Positions 7,794 to 15,611 of a stretch of DNA of 41,986 nucleotides are shown here, piece after piece. Numbering within the stretch: position 1 is the stretch's first letter; each line of letters opens with the position of its first letter. The notes beneath the pieces are model-generated. The model saw nothing but the letters and a program-made list of their open reading frames with translations. It made no database searches and had not been told where the DNA came from. Source of the DNA: JBDTYT01 sp040005555 (GTDB taxonomy: Bacteria > Actinomycetota > UBA4738 > HRBIN12); the NCBI GenBank assembly GCA_040005555.1, contig JBDTYT010000005.1, positions 1 to 41,986 on the forward strand, read 5' to 3'. Made by a program: the position numbers and the translations under genes.

Positions 7794-8180
7794 GTGGATC
7801 GGGCGCTCCTCGTTCTCGGCGCGCTGTCGGCGTTCGCCGCGGTGGGTCTCGGGGCGTTCGGGGCGCATGCGCTCTCGAGCAGGCTCACACCGGAACGAGC
7901 GGTCACGTTCGAAACCGGCGTGCGGTATCAGCTGGTGCACGCACTCGGTCTGTTCGTCGTGGTGTTCCTGCGGACGATCGGCCCGGACGCGGTGTCGGAG
8001 TCGGTCGCGGGCCTCCTGTTCGTGGCGGGCATGGTGTTGTTCTCGGGCAGCCTGTACGTCCTGGCGCTCACCGGGATCCGGAGGTGGGGCATCGTGACGC
8101 CCTTCGGCGGGATCTGCCTCCTCATCGGATGGCTCGCGCTCGGCTGGGCGGCCGCGACGGTCACGTTCCGCTTCGCCTGA
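7794..8180 (+). CDS. DUF423 (YgdD-type) membrane protein
   Basis: This is a small integral membrane protein of 128 residues from GTG 7794. It shows four hydrophobic segments (about residues 3-22, 40-60, 66-88, 96-124) and the DUF423 signature G-A-L-x-A-F-x-A-V-G-L-G-A-F-G-A-H-A near the N-terminus, followed by the T-G-V-x-Y-x-x-x-H-A-L pattern in the second segment. No biochemical role is established for the family. TTG 7785 in the same frame is an alternative start, and neither has a strong ribosome site. The gene converges with the EF-G2 gene, 21 bases from its stop. Confidence 0.88.
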   Translation: MDRALLVLGALSAFAAVGLGAFGAHALSSRLTPERAVTFETGVRYQLVHALGLFVVVFLRTIGPDAVSESVAGLLFVAGMVLFSGSLYVLALTGIRRWGIVTPFGGICLLIGWLALGWAAATVTFRFA

Positions 8181-8201
8181 GCGCGCGCGCTCCTCCTCCG
8201 G

Positions 8202-10292
8202 CTATTTCTTGTGCGTCTCTTCCTTGGCCTTCTGGGCCTCGGCGATGATCTTGTCGGCCAGGTGGGACGGGAGCTCTTCGTAATGCGAGAACTTCATGGA
8301 AAACGCTCCCCGCCCGCCCGTCATCGATCGGAGATCGATCGAGTAGCGAGCGACCTCGGCCTGCGGGACGAGAGCTTTCACGCGCTGCTTGCCCCCGCCG
8401 GCCGACTCCATGCCGCCGATCTTCGCGCGCTTCGCGTTCAGATCGCCCATGACGTCGCCGGTGTAGGACTCGGGCACCACGACATCGAGCTCGACGATCG
8501 GCTCGAGCAGCACGACTCCCGCCTGCGCCGCCGCCTCCTTCAGCGCGAGCGAGCCCGCGAGCTGGAACGCCATATCCGACGAGTCGACCGCGTGAAACTT
8601 GCCGTCGACGAGCGTGCAGCGGATGTCGACCATCGGGTTGCCGCTGATCACGCCCTGAGACATGGCTTTCACGATGCCCTTCTCCACGGAGCCGATGAAC
8701 TGGTTGGGGACGGCGCCGCCGAAGATCTTGTCGACGTATTCGAAGCCTTTGCCTCGGGGGAGCGGCTCGACCTCGATGTTGCAGACGGCGAACTGGCCGT
8801 GACCCCCCGTCTGCTTCACGTGGCGACCGATGCCCTTCCCCGGCTTCTTGAACGTCTCGCGATATGCGATCTTCGCCGGCTCGTGGGTCACCTCAACGCC
8901 GAACTTCCGCTTCATGCGCTCCATCATCACGTCGAGGTGCGCCTCTCCCATCCCGTACATCACGGTTTGATGCGTCTCGTCGGAGCGCTCGATGCGCAGC
9001 GTGGGATCTTCCTCCCGAAGGCGCGCGAGCGCGATCGAGAGCTTGTCCTCGTCGCCCTTCGTCTTCGGCTCGATCGCGAAGGCGAGGAGCGGTTCGGGCA
9101 TCGGCGTCGCGGGCACGGTGACCGGAGCCTCCTTGGTGGAAAACGTGTCGCCGGTCGTCGTGTGCCCGAGCTTCGCGACGGCGCCGATGTCTCCTGCGGA
9201 CACCGCGGACACGGATTCGTGCTCCTTGCCCCGCAAGGTAAAGAGCTGACCGACGCGCTCCTCGATGCCCTTCGACGCATTGAACTGCGCCGAGTCCGGC
9301 CGGAAGATGCCCGAGAACACGCGGAACAGCGTGATGTGACCGACGTAGGGGTCCGAGACCGTCTTGAACACGAGCGCCGTGAGCGGCTGCTCGGGGGTAC
9401 ATGCTCGCTCCTGCTCCTCGCCGGACTTGGAGAGCACGGTGATCGAGCTCCGCTCGGTGGGGGCGGGGAACTCGTCGGCGATGAACTGCAGGACCCGGTC
9501 CACTCCGATGGGCCTGGATGCCGCACCGCACAGCACCGGAGCGATGGTCGCGCGCGCGAACCCCTCCTTCACGCCGTGCAGGACCTCGGTCTCGGACAGC
9601 TCACCGTCCTCGAGGTACTTCTCGATGAGCGCATCGTCGGACTCGGCGACGGCCTCCATGAGCTTCTCGCGGAACGGTGCGGCCTTGCCCGCGATGTCGT
9701 CCGGCCACTCGCCCTCCTCGGCCATCGGACCCGCGCCGTAGCGATACGCCTTCTTCGTGAGCAGGTCGGCCACGCCGTTGAAGTCGTGTTCCTCGCCGAG
9801 CGGCAGCTCGAGCGGGGCGACCTGGTTGCCGAACGCCAGCACGAGATCGTCGAGCGTGCGCTCGAACGACGCACGCTCGCGGTCGAGCTTGTTGATGAGG
9901 ATCGCGCGCGGCAGCCCGGCCTCAACGGCCGCTTCCCACGCCACCTCGGTCTGGACCTCGACGCCGTCCACCCCGGAGACGACGAGCAAGACTGCATCGA
10001 CGGCGCGGATGGCCAAGCGCACATCGCCGATGAAATCGGCGTAACCGGGCGCGTCAAGAACGTTGATCTTCACGCCGGCCCATTCGACCGGCGCCATGGC
10101 GAGGGACACGCTGATGCCCTTCTTCACCTCCTCGGGCTCGAAGTCCGAGGCGGTGTTGCCGTCCTCCACTCGGCCCATCCTGGTGCTGGCGCCCGACGCG
10201 AAGATCATCGCCTCCAGCAACGTCGTCTTGCCCGCTCCACCGTGACCGACGAGGAGGACGTTGCGGATGTCGTTCGCGTCGTAGGTCTTCAT
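8202..10292 (-). CDS. elongation factor G-like GTPase, EF-G2 type
   Basis: A 696-residue translational GTPase with the full EF-G domain layout. The P-loop is GHGGAGKT at 16-23, where canonical EF-G has GHIDAGKT. G3 is DAPGY at 80-84 and G4 is NKLD at 134-137. Domains II-V follow, including the C-terminal EF-G fold ending in a Lys-rich tail. The Gly-Gly P-loop and the divergence from FusA place it with the actinobacterial EF-G2 (FusA2) paralogues, whose role in translocation, recycling or stress is not settled. It is not the main EF-G: no rpsL, rpsG or tuf is nearby. It is transcribed against its neighbours from a -10-like TAGAAT at 10323-10328, with GGAG just before the ATG. Confidence 0.92.
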   Translation of the reverse strand: MKTYDANDIRNVLLVGHGGAGKTTLLEAMIFASGASTRMGRVEDGNTASDFEPEEVKKGISVSLAMAPVEWAGVKINVLDAPGYADFIGDVRLAIRAVDAVLLVVSGVDGVEVQTEVAWEAAVEAGLPRAILINKLDRERASFERTLDDLVLAFGNQVAPLELPLGEEHDFNGVADLLTKKAYRYGAGPMAEEGEWPDDIAGKAAPFREKLMEAVAESDDALIEKYLEDGELSETEVLHGVKEGFARATIAPVLCGAASRPIGVDRVLQFIADEFPAPTERSSITVLSKSGEEQERACTPEQPLTALVFKTVSDPYVGHITLFRVFSGIFRPDSAQFNASKGIEERVGQLFTLRGKEHESVSAVSAGDIGAVAKLGHTTTGDTFSTKEAPVTVPATPMPEPLLAFAIEPKTKGDEDKLSIALARLREEDPTLRIERSDETHQTVMYGMGEAHLDVMMERMKRKFGVEVTHEPAKIAYRETFKKPGKGIGRHVKQTGGHGQFAVCNIEVEPLPRGKGFEYVDKIFGGAVPNQFIGSVEKGIVKAMSQGVISGNPMVDIRCTLVDGKFHAVDSSDMAFQLAGSLALKEAAAQAGVVLLEPIVELDVVVPESYTGDVMGDLNAKRAKIGGMESAGGGKQRVKALVPQAEVARYSIDLRSMTGGRGAFSMKFSHYEELPSHLADKIIAEAQKAKEETHKK

Positions 10293-10322
10293 CGGTCTCC
10301 GATCGGTGTCCGAGGAACAGCG

Positions 10323-10328
10323 ATTCTA
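10323..10328 (-). promoter_or_regulatory. -10 element of the EF-G2 gene
   Basis: On the minus strand this reads TAGAAT, five of six matches to TATAAT, 30 bases before the ATG. Transcription would start near 10316 with a short leader that contains GGAG ahead of the start codon. No clear -35 is seen. Confidence 0.5.
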
Positions 10329-10373
10329 GCGCGGGCGCTCGAGCGTCCCGCCGGGCGGACCGGAGGCCGATGA

Positions 10374-10379
10374 TAGGCT
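10374..10379 (+). promoter_or_regulatory. -10 element for a leaderless GTG start
   Basis: TAGGCT ends seven bases before GTG 10387, the first in-frame start of the phosphatidyltransferase-like gene. It lies in the divergent gap shared with the EF-G2 promoter. Confidence 0.45.
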
Positions 10380-10386
10380 CGCCGAG

Positions 10387-10923
10387 GTGGTGGACGTGTC
10401 GACGATCCGGGCGCGTGCGGGCGCGCGCCCGGTGATCCCCGCGCTGTGCGCCGGAGCCGCCGTCTTCATCGGGCTCGCCGGCTGGGGGTTGCTCGACGAC
10501 CGCGTCGAGCGGGCCGGGTGGGCCTCGTTCGCAGCGGCGGTGCTGCTGGTGACCGCCGGTGCGATCGTGCGCGACACCGATCGACCGCGCGAGTGGGTCG
10601 TCCTGTCGTTGGTGGACCGGACGTTCGACGGGATCGTGCTCGGCGGGCTCGTCTGGGTGACGAGGACGGCCGAGCCACGCGAGGCCGCCGGCGCGATCGT
10701 GGCCCTCGCCGCGGGGTTCCTTGCCGCGTACGTGCGGGCGCGGGCGGGGTCGCTCGGGTACGGCATCGAAGAGAGCGTGATCACCCCTGCCCTGCGGTAC
10801 CTCGTGATCTCTGTGTCGCTCGTCGTCGGATGGACGTCGTGGGTCGTGTGGGTCGTGGCCGTTCAGATGCTCGCCGTCGTCGCGTTGCGCGCGACTCAGG
10901 TTGCCAAGGAGGAGCGGGCCTGA
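10387..10923 (+). CDS. degenerate CDP-alcohol phosphatidyltransferase homologue
   Basis: A 178-residue membrane protein with about five hydrophobic segments, sitting where Rv2612c (PgsA, phosphatidylinositol-phosphate synthase) lies in mycobacteria. Similarity to that enzyme is visible in VDRTFDGIVLGGLVW (76-90, counterpart of the C-D-R-I-S-D-G segment) and in AYVRARAGSLGY (114-125, counterpart of S-Y-I-K-A-R-A). The catalytic signature D-x2-D-G-x2-A-R-x8-G-x3-D-x3-D is mostly gone: the D-G-A-M-A-R segment reads A-G-A-I-V-R (57-62), and by my alignment only the last Asp (77) remains. It is also about 40 residues shorter. It probably no longer makes phosphatidylinositol phosphate but may keep a structural role. 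A tight operon with the acyltransferase and PimA-like genes supports the family call. Confidence 0.65.
   Translation: MVDVSTIRARAGARPVIPALCAGAAVFIGLAGWGLLDDRVERAGWASFAAAVLLVTAGAIVRDTDRPREWVVLSLVDRTFDGIVLGGLVWVTRTAEPREAAGAIVALAAGFLAAYVRARAGSLGYGIEESVITPALRYLVISVSLVVGWTSWVVWVVAVQMLAVVALRATQVAKEERA
10906..10912 (+). promoter_or_regulatory. ribosome binding site that selects a CTG start
   Basis: AAGGAGG lies seven bases before CTG 10920, inside the end of the upstream gene. No ATG or GTG occurs in this frame at a suitable distance; the next candidate is TTG 10968 without an SD. This site is the main reason for placing the acyltransferase start at CTG. Confidence 0.6.
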
Positions 10924-11822
10924 CCGGCGGACGTGAACGCGAGTCGCCGCGGGAACGGCTAGCGTACTTGGCGTACCGGGGGGTCGAGTCGCTCGCGATG
11001 TTCCTGCCCGAGCGCCTGGGTCGGGCCGTGTTCGATGCCGCCGGCCATCTCGCGTACCACGCGCTGCCGGGCGTCCGCGCCACCGTCGCCGCCAACCAGG
11101 CACAGGTGGTTGGCCTCGAGGCCGGCGACGAACGGGTGCGCGCATCCACGATCGAGGCGTTCGAGCTCTACGCTCGGTATTGGCTCGATACGTTCCGCCT
11201 CCGGGTGCTCCCCCCCGACGAGGTGAACCGCCGGACGCGGATGATCGAGATCGAGCACATCGACGATGCGCTGGCGGCGGGCAGCGGCTGCATCTGCGTG
11301 CTCCCGCATATGGGGAACTGGGATGTCGCCGGACATCACCTGGTGATCAACGGCTACCGGGTCGCCTCGGTGGCCGAGGAGCTGAAGCCGCCGCGGCTGT
11401 TCGAGCTGTTCCTCGCGCACCGCGAGCGGCTCGGCATGCGGATCGTTCCGCTGTCCGAAGGGACCCACGTCGGGTCACAGCTCGCCGGGTTGCTCAAGGG
11501 CAACTGGATCGTCGCGCTCGTCGCCGACCGGGACATGGGCGGGCGCGGGATCGAGGTGGAGATGTTCGGATCGCCGCGACGCGTCCCCGCTGGACCCGCC
11601 CTCCTGTCGCTTTCGACCGGGGCCCCGCTGCTGGTGTGTCCCACCTACACGACGCCGCACGGCTGGATCGTCCGGATCGGGAGGCCGATCCGGATCGAGC
11701 GGTCGGGCACCATGCGAACGGATGTGACGGCCCTTACGCGCGCGATGGCGAGCGAATTCGAACGGGCGATCTCGGCGCGACCGGCCGACTGGCACATGTT
11801 CCAGCCCGCCTGGACACCGTGA
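10920..11822 (+). CDS. PatA-like lysophospholipid/PIM acyltransferase
   Basis: A member of the LpxL/HtrB-type acyltransferase family (300 residues), peripheral to the inner membrane. In mycobacteria the homologue Rv2611c acylates phosphatidylinositol mannosides. The catalytic HX4D motif is HMGNWD, His130 to Asp135, followed by A-G-H. The second block is E-E-L-K-P-P-R-L-F-E-L-F near 160, and a D-R-D-M-G-G-R-G segment occurs near 205. The start is placed at CTG 10920, overlapping the previous stop as CTGA and preceded by a strong SD; TTG 10968 is a shorter alternative. The frame is open far upstream, but that would mean a 470-base overlap with no ribosome site. The stop overlaps the next gene's GTG. 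Confidence 0.88.
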   Translation: MTGGRERESPRERLAYLAYRGVESLAMFLPERLGRAVFDAAGHLAYHALPGVRATVAANQAQVVGLEAGDERVRASTIEAFELYARYWLDTFRLRVLPPDEVNRRTRMIEIEHIDDALAAGSGCICVLPHMGNWDVAGHHLVINGYRVASVAEELKPPRLFELFLAHRERLGMRIVPLSEGTHVGSQLAGLLKGNWIVALVADRDMGGRGIEVEMFGSPRRVPAGPALLSLSTGAPLLVCPTYTTPHGWIVRIGRPIRIERSGTMRTDVTALTRAMASEFERAISARPADWHMFQPAWTP

Positions 11823-12919
11823 GGGTCCTCCTGGTTTGCCCCTATGCATGGGATACCCCCGGTGGGGTGCAGGTGCACGTTCGCGAGCTGGCCGGGCAGC
11901 TCCGAATGCGCGGGCACGAGGTGCTCGTCCTCGCGCCGGGAGAGCGGCGGCAGTCGGAACCGTGGGTCCAGATCGTGGGCCGGCCCGTCCGGATCCCCTA
12001 CCGAGGCACCGTCGCGCCGATCTCGTTCTCGTGGGGCTCCTGGCGCCGCATCCGCGAGGCGATGCGCACGTTCGGCCCCGACGTGGTGCACGCGCACGAA
12101 CCGCTCACGCCGAGCACCTCGATGCTCGCGGTGCGGGCGGCGACGGTGCCGGTCGTCGCCACGTTCCACGCGTCCTTGGACCGATCCCGCCTGATGGAGA
12201 CGGTGGCACCGGTGCTGAGGACGATCTCCCGGCGGATCGACGCGGGGATCGCCGTCTCGGACGCCGCGGCGAGGTTCATCCGGCGGGCGATGGACATGGA
12301 GCTCGAGATCGTGCCCAACGGCCTCGACGTCGAGCGGTTCGCTCATCCGGGCGCCGCCCCGACGGGACTGCCCGCCGGACGCCGGCTGCTGTGGGTGAGC
12401 CGCCTCGATCCGCAAAAGGGCTTTGGGATCTTGGTGCAGGCGTTCGCCCTCCTCGCGAGCGAGCACGCAGACCTCTCGCTCATCGTGGCCGGCGACGGAC
12501 ACGATCGCCACGCGATCGGAGCGTTGTCCCGGGCCGAGCGAGGGCGGGTCGTGATGCTCGGCGCGATCCCGCACCAAGACCTGCCCCCGTACCACGGAGC
12601 CGCGAATGTGTTCGTCGCCCCCGCCACCGGTCAGGAGAGCTTCGGCTACGTGCTGGTGGAGGCGATGGCTGCGGGGCTGCCGGTGGTGGCCTCCGATATC
12701 GCGGGGTACCGCGAGGTGGTCCGCAGCGGCCTCGAGGGGCTTCTCGTCCCGCCCGGTGACCCGCCCCGACTCGCCGAGGCCATCGCGCGCATCCTGTCGG
12801 ATCCGGCGCTCGCGGCTCGGCTATCCGAGGCGGGGCGAGCACGTGCGCAGGAGTTCGGCTGGGAGCGCATCGTGCCGAGGATCGAGGCGCTCTACCGGCG
12901 TGTGACGGATGCGGCCTGA
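11819..12919 (+). CDS. GT4-family glycosyltransferase, PimA-like
   Basis: A GDP-sugar-type retaining glycosyltransferase of 366 residues, GT-B fold. In mycobacteria the gene at this position, PimA, transfers mannose to phosphatidylinositol on the cytoplasmic membrane face. The N-terminal Rossmann domain starts RVLLVCPYAWDTPGGVQVHV, with the GGV acceptor-side loop. H-A-H-E-P around 100 and F-H-A-S near 115 match the family. The nucleotide-sugar site EX7E is E273 to E281 within ESFGYVLVEA. GTG 11819 overlaps the acyltransferase stop by four bases. If the upstream phosphatidyltransferase is inactive, the acceptor lipid must come from elsewhere or differ from PI. Confidence 0.88.
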   Translation: MRVLLVCPYAWDTPGGVQVHVRELAGQLRMRGHEVLVLAPGERRQSEPWVQIVGRPVRIPYRGTVAPISFSWGSWRRIREAMRTFGPDVVHAHEPLTPSTSMLAVRAATVPVVATFHASLDRSRLMETVAPVLRTISRRIDAGIAVSDAAARFIRRAMDMELEIVPNGLDVERFAHPGAAPTGLPAGRRLLWVSRLDPQKGFGILVQAFALLASEHADLSLIVAGDGHDRHAIGALSRAERGRVVMLGAIPHQDLPPYHGAANVFVAPATGQESFGYVLVEAMAAGLPVVASDIAGYREVVRSGLEGLLVPPGDPPRLAEAIARILSDPALAARLSEAGRARAQEFGWERIVPRIEALYRRVTDAA

Positions 12920-12944
12920 GCGTCACCGTCTGGAAGGCCGTTGC

Positions 12945-12950
12945 TAGGAT
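12945..12950 (+). promoter_or_regulatory. -10 element for leaderless lemA
   Basis: TAGGAT ends six bases before GTG 12957 in a 37-base intergenic gap, with no SD between. This spacing places the first transcribed base at the start codon. Confidence 0.55.
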
Positions 12951-12956
12951 GGCGAC

Positions 12957-13508
12957 GTGCCGGTCCTGTGGATCGTCGTGGGCGTGCTCCTCGTCGTGCT
13001 GGCGGCGGGGATCGTCGTGTTCAACCGCCTCGTGTCGCTGCGCAACCGAGTAGACAACGGATGGGCGCAGATCGACGTGCAGCTCCGTCGCCGGTACGAC
13101 CTGATCCCGAACCTCGTCGAGACCGTGAAGGGCTACGCGGCGCATGAGCGGCAGGTCTTCGAGGATGTCACGAACGCCAGGTCCCGCGCGATGGACGCCT
13201 CCTCGGTGCCCGACCAGGCGACTGCCGAGAACCAGGTCACGAAGGGCGTGCGCCAGCTGTTCGCGGTGGCCGAGCGGTATCCAGACCTCAAGGCGAACCA
13301 GAACTTCCTCTCCTTACAAGAGGAGATCACCGGCACCGAGTCGAAGATCGCGTACGCACGGCAGTTCTACAACGACCAGGTGATGCGGCTGAACACCTTG
13401 ATCGGATCGTTCCCCTCGAACATCATCGCCAAGCTGTTCCGGTTCACGCCCCGCGAGTTCTTCGAGATCGAAGAACCGGTCCGTGGACCTGCGAAGGTCG
13501 ACTTCTGA
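12957..13508 (+). CDS. lemA: LemA family protein
   Basis: A 183-residue membrane-anchored helical protein. The N-terminal hydrophobic helix (about residues 2-22) is followed by the LemA core: N-x-V-D-N-x-W-A-Q-I-D-V-Q-L-x-R-R-Y-D-L-I-P-N-L near 30-55 and a long coiled-coil region. It ends with N-x-x-I-x-S-F-P-S-N and a short F-x-P-x-E-F-F-E tail. The function is not established. LemA genes often sit beside HtpX-type proteases or TPM-domain genes, as here, where an M48 peptidase starts 6 bases after the stop, suggesting shared membrane quality control. The start is GTG with a leaderless-type promoter. Confidence 0.95.
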   Translation: MPVLWIVVGVLLVVLAAGIVVFNRLVSLRNRVDNGWAQIDVQLRRRYDLIPNLVETVKGYAAHERQVFEDVTNARSRAMDASSVPDQATAENQVTKGVRQLFAVAERYPDLKANQNFLSLQEEITGTESKIAYARQFYNDQVMRLNTLIGSFPSNIIAKLFRFTPREFFEIEEPVRGPAKVDF

Positions 13509-13514
13509 CGCGCC

Positions 13515-14420
13515 GTGTACGAACAGATCGCATCGAACAAGCGCCGAAGCATCCTCCTCGTCCTCGGCGCGTTGCTGTTGCTCGGGGCGGTGGGCTATGC
13601 GCTCGGCCTCATCTACGCGTCCGGCCCGGTCGGACTCGTGATCGCGCTCGTGATCGCCGGGTTCATGTCGATCGGCTCCTATCGGTTCGGGGACAAGGTG
13701 GTCCTCGCGAGCGCCCGCGCGCGCGAGGTCACCGCCGAGCAGGAGCCCCGATTGCACAACGTCGTCGAGGGGCTCTCGATCGCCGCGGGCACGCCGAAGC
13801 CGCGCGTGTACATCGTTCCCGAGCAAGCGCCGAACGCGTTCGCGACCGGACGCGACCCCGATCACTCGTCGATCGCCGTCACGCAGGGATTGCTCGACAC
13901 GATGAACCGGGTCGAGCTCGAGGGCGTGATCGGGCACGAGATGTCGCACGTCGTGGACCGGGACATCCTGCTCGGCACGATCGTCGCCACGCTCGTGGGT
14001 GCCGTCGTGCTCATCTCGGAGTTCTTCATGCGCTCGTGGTTCTGGGGCGGTGTCGGCGGCCGCCGCGGCGGTGACCGCAACGGGGGACCCGCTGGAGCGA
14101 TCCTGCTCGCGGTGGGATTCGTGCTCCTGATCCTCGCGCCGATCTTCGGACAGCTCATCCGGTTCGCGGTCTCTCGCCAACGCGAGTACCTCGCCGACGC
14201 CCAAGGCGCGATGCTCACTCGGTACCCGCCGGGGCTCGCGAGCGCGCTGAGGAAGATCGCGGTGAGCCCCACCGCGATGCGCTCGGCCAACAACGCGACC
14301 GCGCATCTGTGGCTCAACCAGCCCTCGAGGGTGGAGGGGGACAAGATGGGGGCGCTCGAGAAGCTGTTCAACACGCACCCGCCCATCGCCGACCGCATCA
14401 AGCGCCTCGAGGAGATGTGA
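13515..14420 (+). CDS. HtpX-like M48 zinc metalloprotease
   Basis: An inner-membrane peptidase of 301 residues that, by family, degrades misfolded membrane proteins. Two hydrophobic helices lie at about 12-33 and 38-56. The zinc motif HEMSH is at 141-145, within G-V-I-G-H-E-M-S-H-V-V-D-R-D. Two more membrane segments follow (about 155-175 and 193-218), separated by a Gly/Arg-rich loop. The third zinc ligand is the Glu in R-E-Y-L-A-D-A. A C-terminal H-P-P-I-A-D-R-I motif is typical of HtpX. The GTG start lies 6 bases after lemA, and the two are almost certainly co-transcribed. Confidence 0.95.
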   Translation: MYEQIASNKRRSILLVLGALLLLGAVGYALGLIYASGPVGLVIALVIAGFMSIGSYRFGDKVVLASARAREVTAEQEPRLHNVVEGLSIAAGTPKPRVYIVPEQAPNAFATGRDPDHSSIAVTQGLLDTMNRVELEGVIGHEMSHVVDRDILLGTIVATLVGAVVLISEFFMRSWFWGGVGGRRGGDRNGGPAGAILLAVGFVLLILAPIFGQLIRFAVSRQREYLADAQGAMLTRYPPGLASALRKIAVSPTAMRSANNATAHLWLNQPSRVEGDKMGALEKLFNTHPPIADRIKRLEEM

Positions 14421-14543
14421 AGTTTCCACCGGCGGTCGTTGAGAAGGGTTCGTCGCACCGGTAGCATCCCGGTCCCCGGCAGGGCCGGACTTCCCCGCGC
14501 CCCCCGATATCGACGGCTTCCGGCCCGCAGGAGGTTCGCCCGC

Positions 14544-15599
14544 ATGTCTCTCACCCGTCGTGGAAAGCTCGCGGTCGGCGCCGTGACCCTGCTCGTGTTC
14601 GGCGCGCTCGGCTACTTCACCCTGTTCCCCGAGAAGGCTCCCGCTGTGATCCGCACCGCCATGGATCGGGTGGGTCTCGCGCACGCGTCGGCGCCCCTGT
14701 CGCCGCCCGCGGCCTGTCCCCTCACGGGCACGAACGCGCCCGGCGGTGAGATCCCACCTCGGCCCGCGCTCGCGATCAAGGTCGAAAACCACCCGCTGGC
14801 TCGGCCCCAGGCCGGGTTGAACGACGCGGACATCGTGTACGAGGAGCCCGTCGAGGGCGGACTGACCCGCTTCATCGCTGTGTTCCAGTGCTCGGCCTCC
14901 GATCGCGTGGGCCCGGTGCGGAGCGGGCGGACGACCGATCCCAGCGTGCTCCGGCAGTTCGGCTCAGCGATCTTCGGCTACGCGGGCGGCGTCCCCATCG
15001 TGAAGCGCGAGGTCACGCAGGCCGCCCTCACCGATGAGAACTACATCGTCGCCGCATCGGCATACACGCGCGATGACTCCCGAGCGGCACCGCACAACCT
15101 GTACACGAACACGGGGGACCTCCGCAAGGCCGCGGCGTCGGATGCGAGTGCTCCCAGCCCGGTCTTCTCGTACGCGCTCGAGCTCGGGCAGAAGTCGCGC
15201 AAGGCTCGGGTCCTGCACCTTCCGTTTTCTGGCTATTCGGACGTCTACTGGCGATGGAGCGCTCGCGACTCCGCGTGGCTGCGCTGGCACGGCACGGTGC
15301 CACACACGGTCGAGCCCGACCAGCAGGTCTCCGCGACGAACGTGGTCGTCCAGGTCGTCAGGGTGAGCGCCAGCTCGATCGTCGACGCCGCGGGCAACGC
15401 CTCGCCCGAGGTCGACCTGGTCGGATCGGGCAGGGCGTACGTCTTCCGCGACGGCAGGGTGATCGTCGGGCGCTGGGAGCGTCCATCGCTCGATGACGTC
15501 ACGCGCTTCGTCGCGAAGGACGGGACCGAGATCGCGCTCGCCCCCGGCCGCACCTGGGTCGAGCTCCTCCCCGACACCGTGCCGGTCGAGATCGGCTGA
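14544..15599 (+). CDS. DUF3048 (YerB-like) envelope protein
   Basis: A 351-residue protein anchored by an N-terminal hydrophobic helix (about residues 9-28), with the rest outside the cytoplasm. The DUF3048 core begins near residue 70 with R-P-A-L-A-I-K-V-E-N and continues through ADIVYEEPVEGGLTRF and V-G-P-V-R-S-G-R. The C-terminal half carries the second conserved block ending near W-V-E-L-L-P. The family function is unknown. The start ATG 14544 has AGGAGG at 14529-14534. An upstream TAGCAT at 14462-14467 could be its -10. The frame extends further upstream without a ribosome site, so the longer version is not used. It converges with the phosphoesterase gene, 12 bases apart. Confidence 0.9.
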   Translation: MSLTRRGKLAVGAVTLLVFGALGYFTLFPEKAPAVIRTAMDRVGLAHASAPLSPPAACPLTGTNAPGGEIPPRPALAIKVENHPLARPQAGLNDADIVYEEPVEGGLTRFIAVFQCSASDRVGPVRSGRTTDPSVLRQFGSAIFGYAGGVPIVKREVTQAALTDENYIVAASAYTRDDSRAAPHNLYTNTGDLRKAAASDASAPSPVFSYALELGQKSRKARVLHLPFSGYSDVYWRWSARDSAWLRWHGTVPHTVEPDQQVSATNVVVQVVRVSASSIVDAAGNASPEVDLVGSGRAYVFRDGRVIVGRWERPSLDDVTRFVAKDGTEIALAPGRTWVELLPDTVPVEIG

Positions 15600-15611
15600 A
15601 TCCGGAACTCG

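Noticed and set aside
8179..8192. GAGCGCGCGCGCTC palindrome between the DUF423 and EF-G2 stops, as a bidirectional terminator
   Set aside because: The stem is only 5 bp with a minimal loop and there is no T-tract on either strand.
8211..10373. A 720-codon plus-strand frame across the EF-G2 gene
   Set aside because: Antisense to a complete GTPase gene, with low-complexity Arg/Leu/Gly/His composition.
10446..10919. Upstream extension of the acyltransferase frame
   Set aside because: It would overlap the phosphatidyltransferase-like gene by about 470 bases with an Arg-rich sequence foreign to the family.
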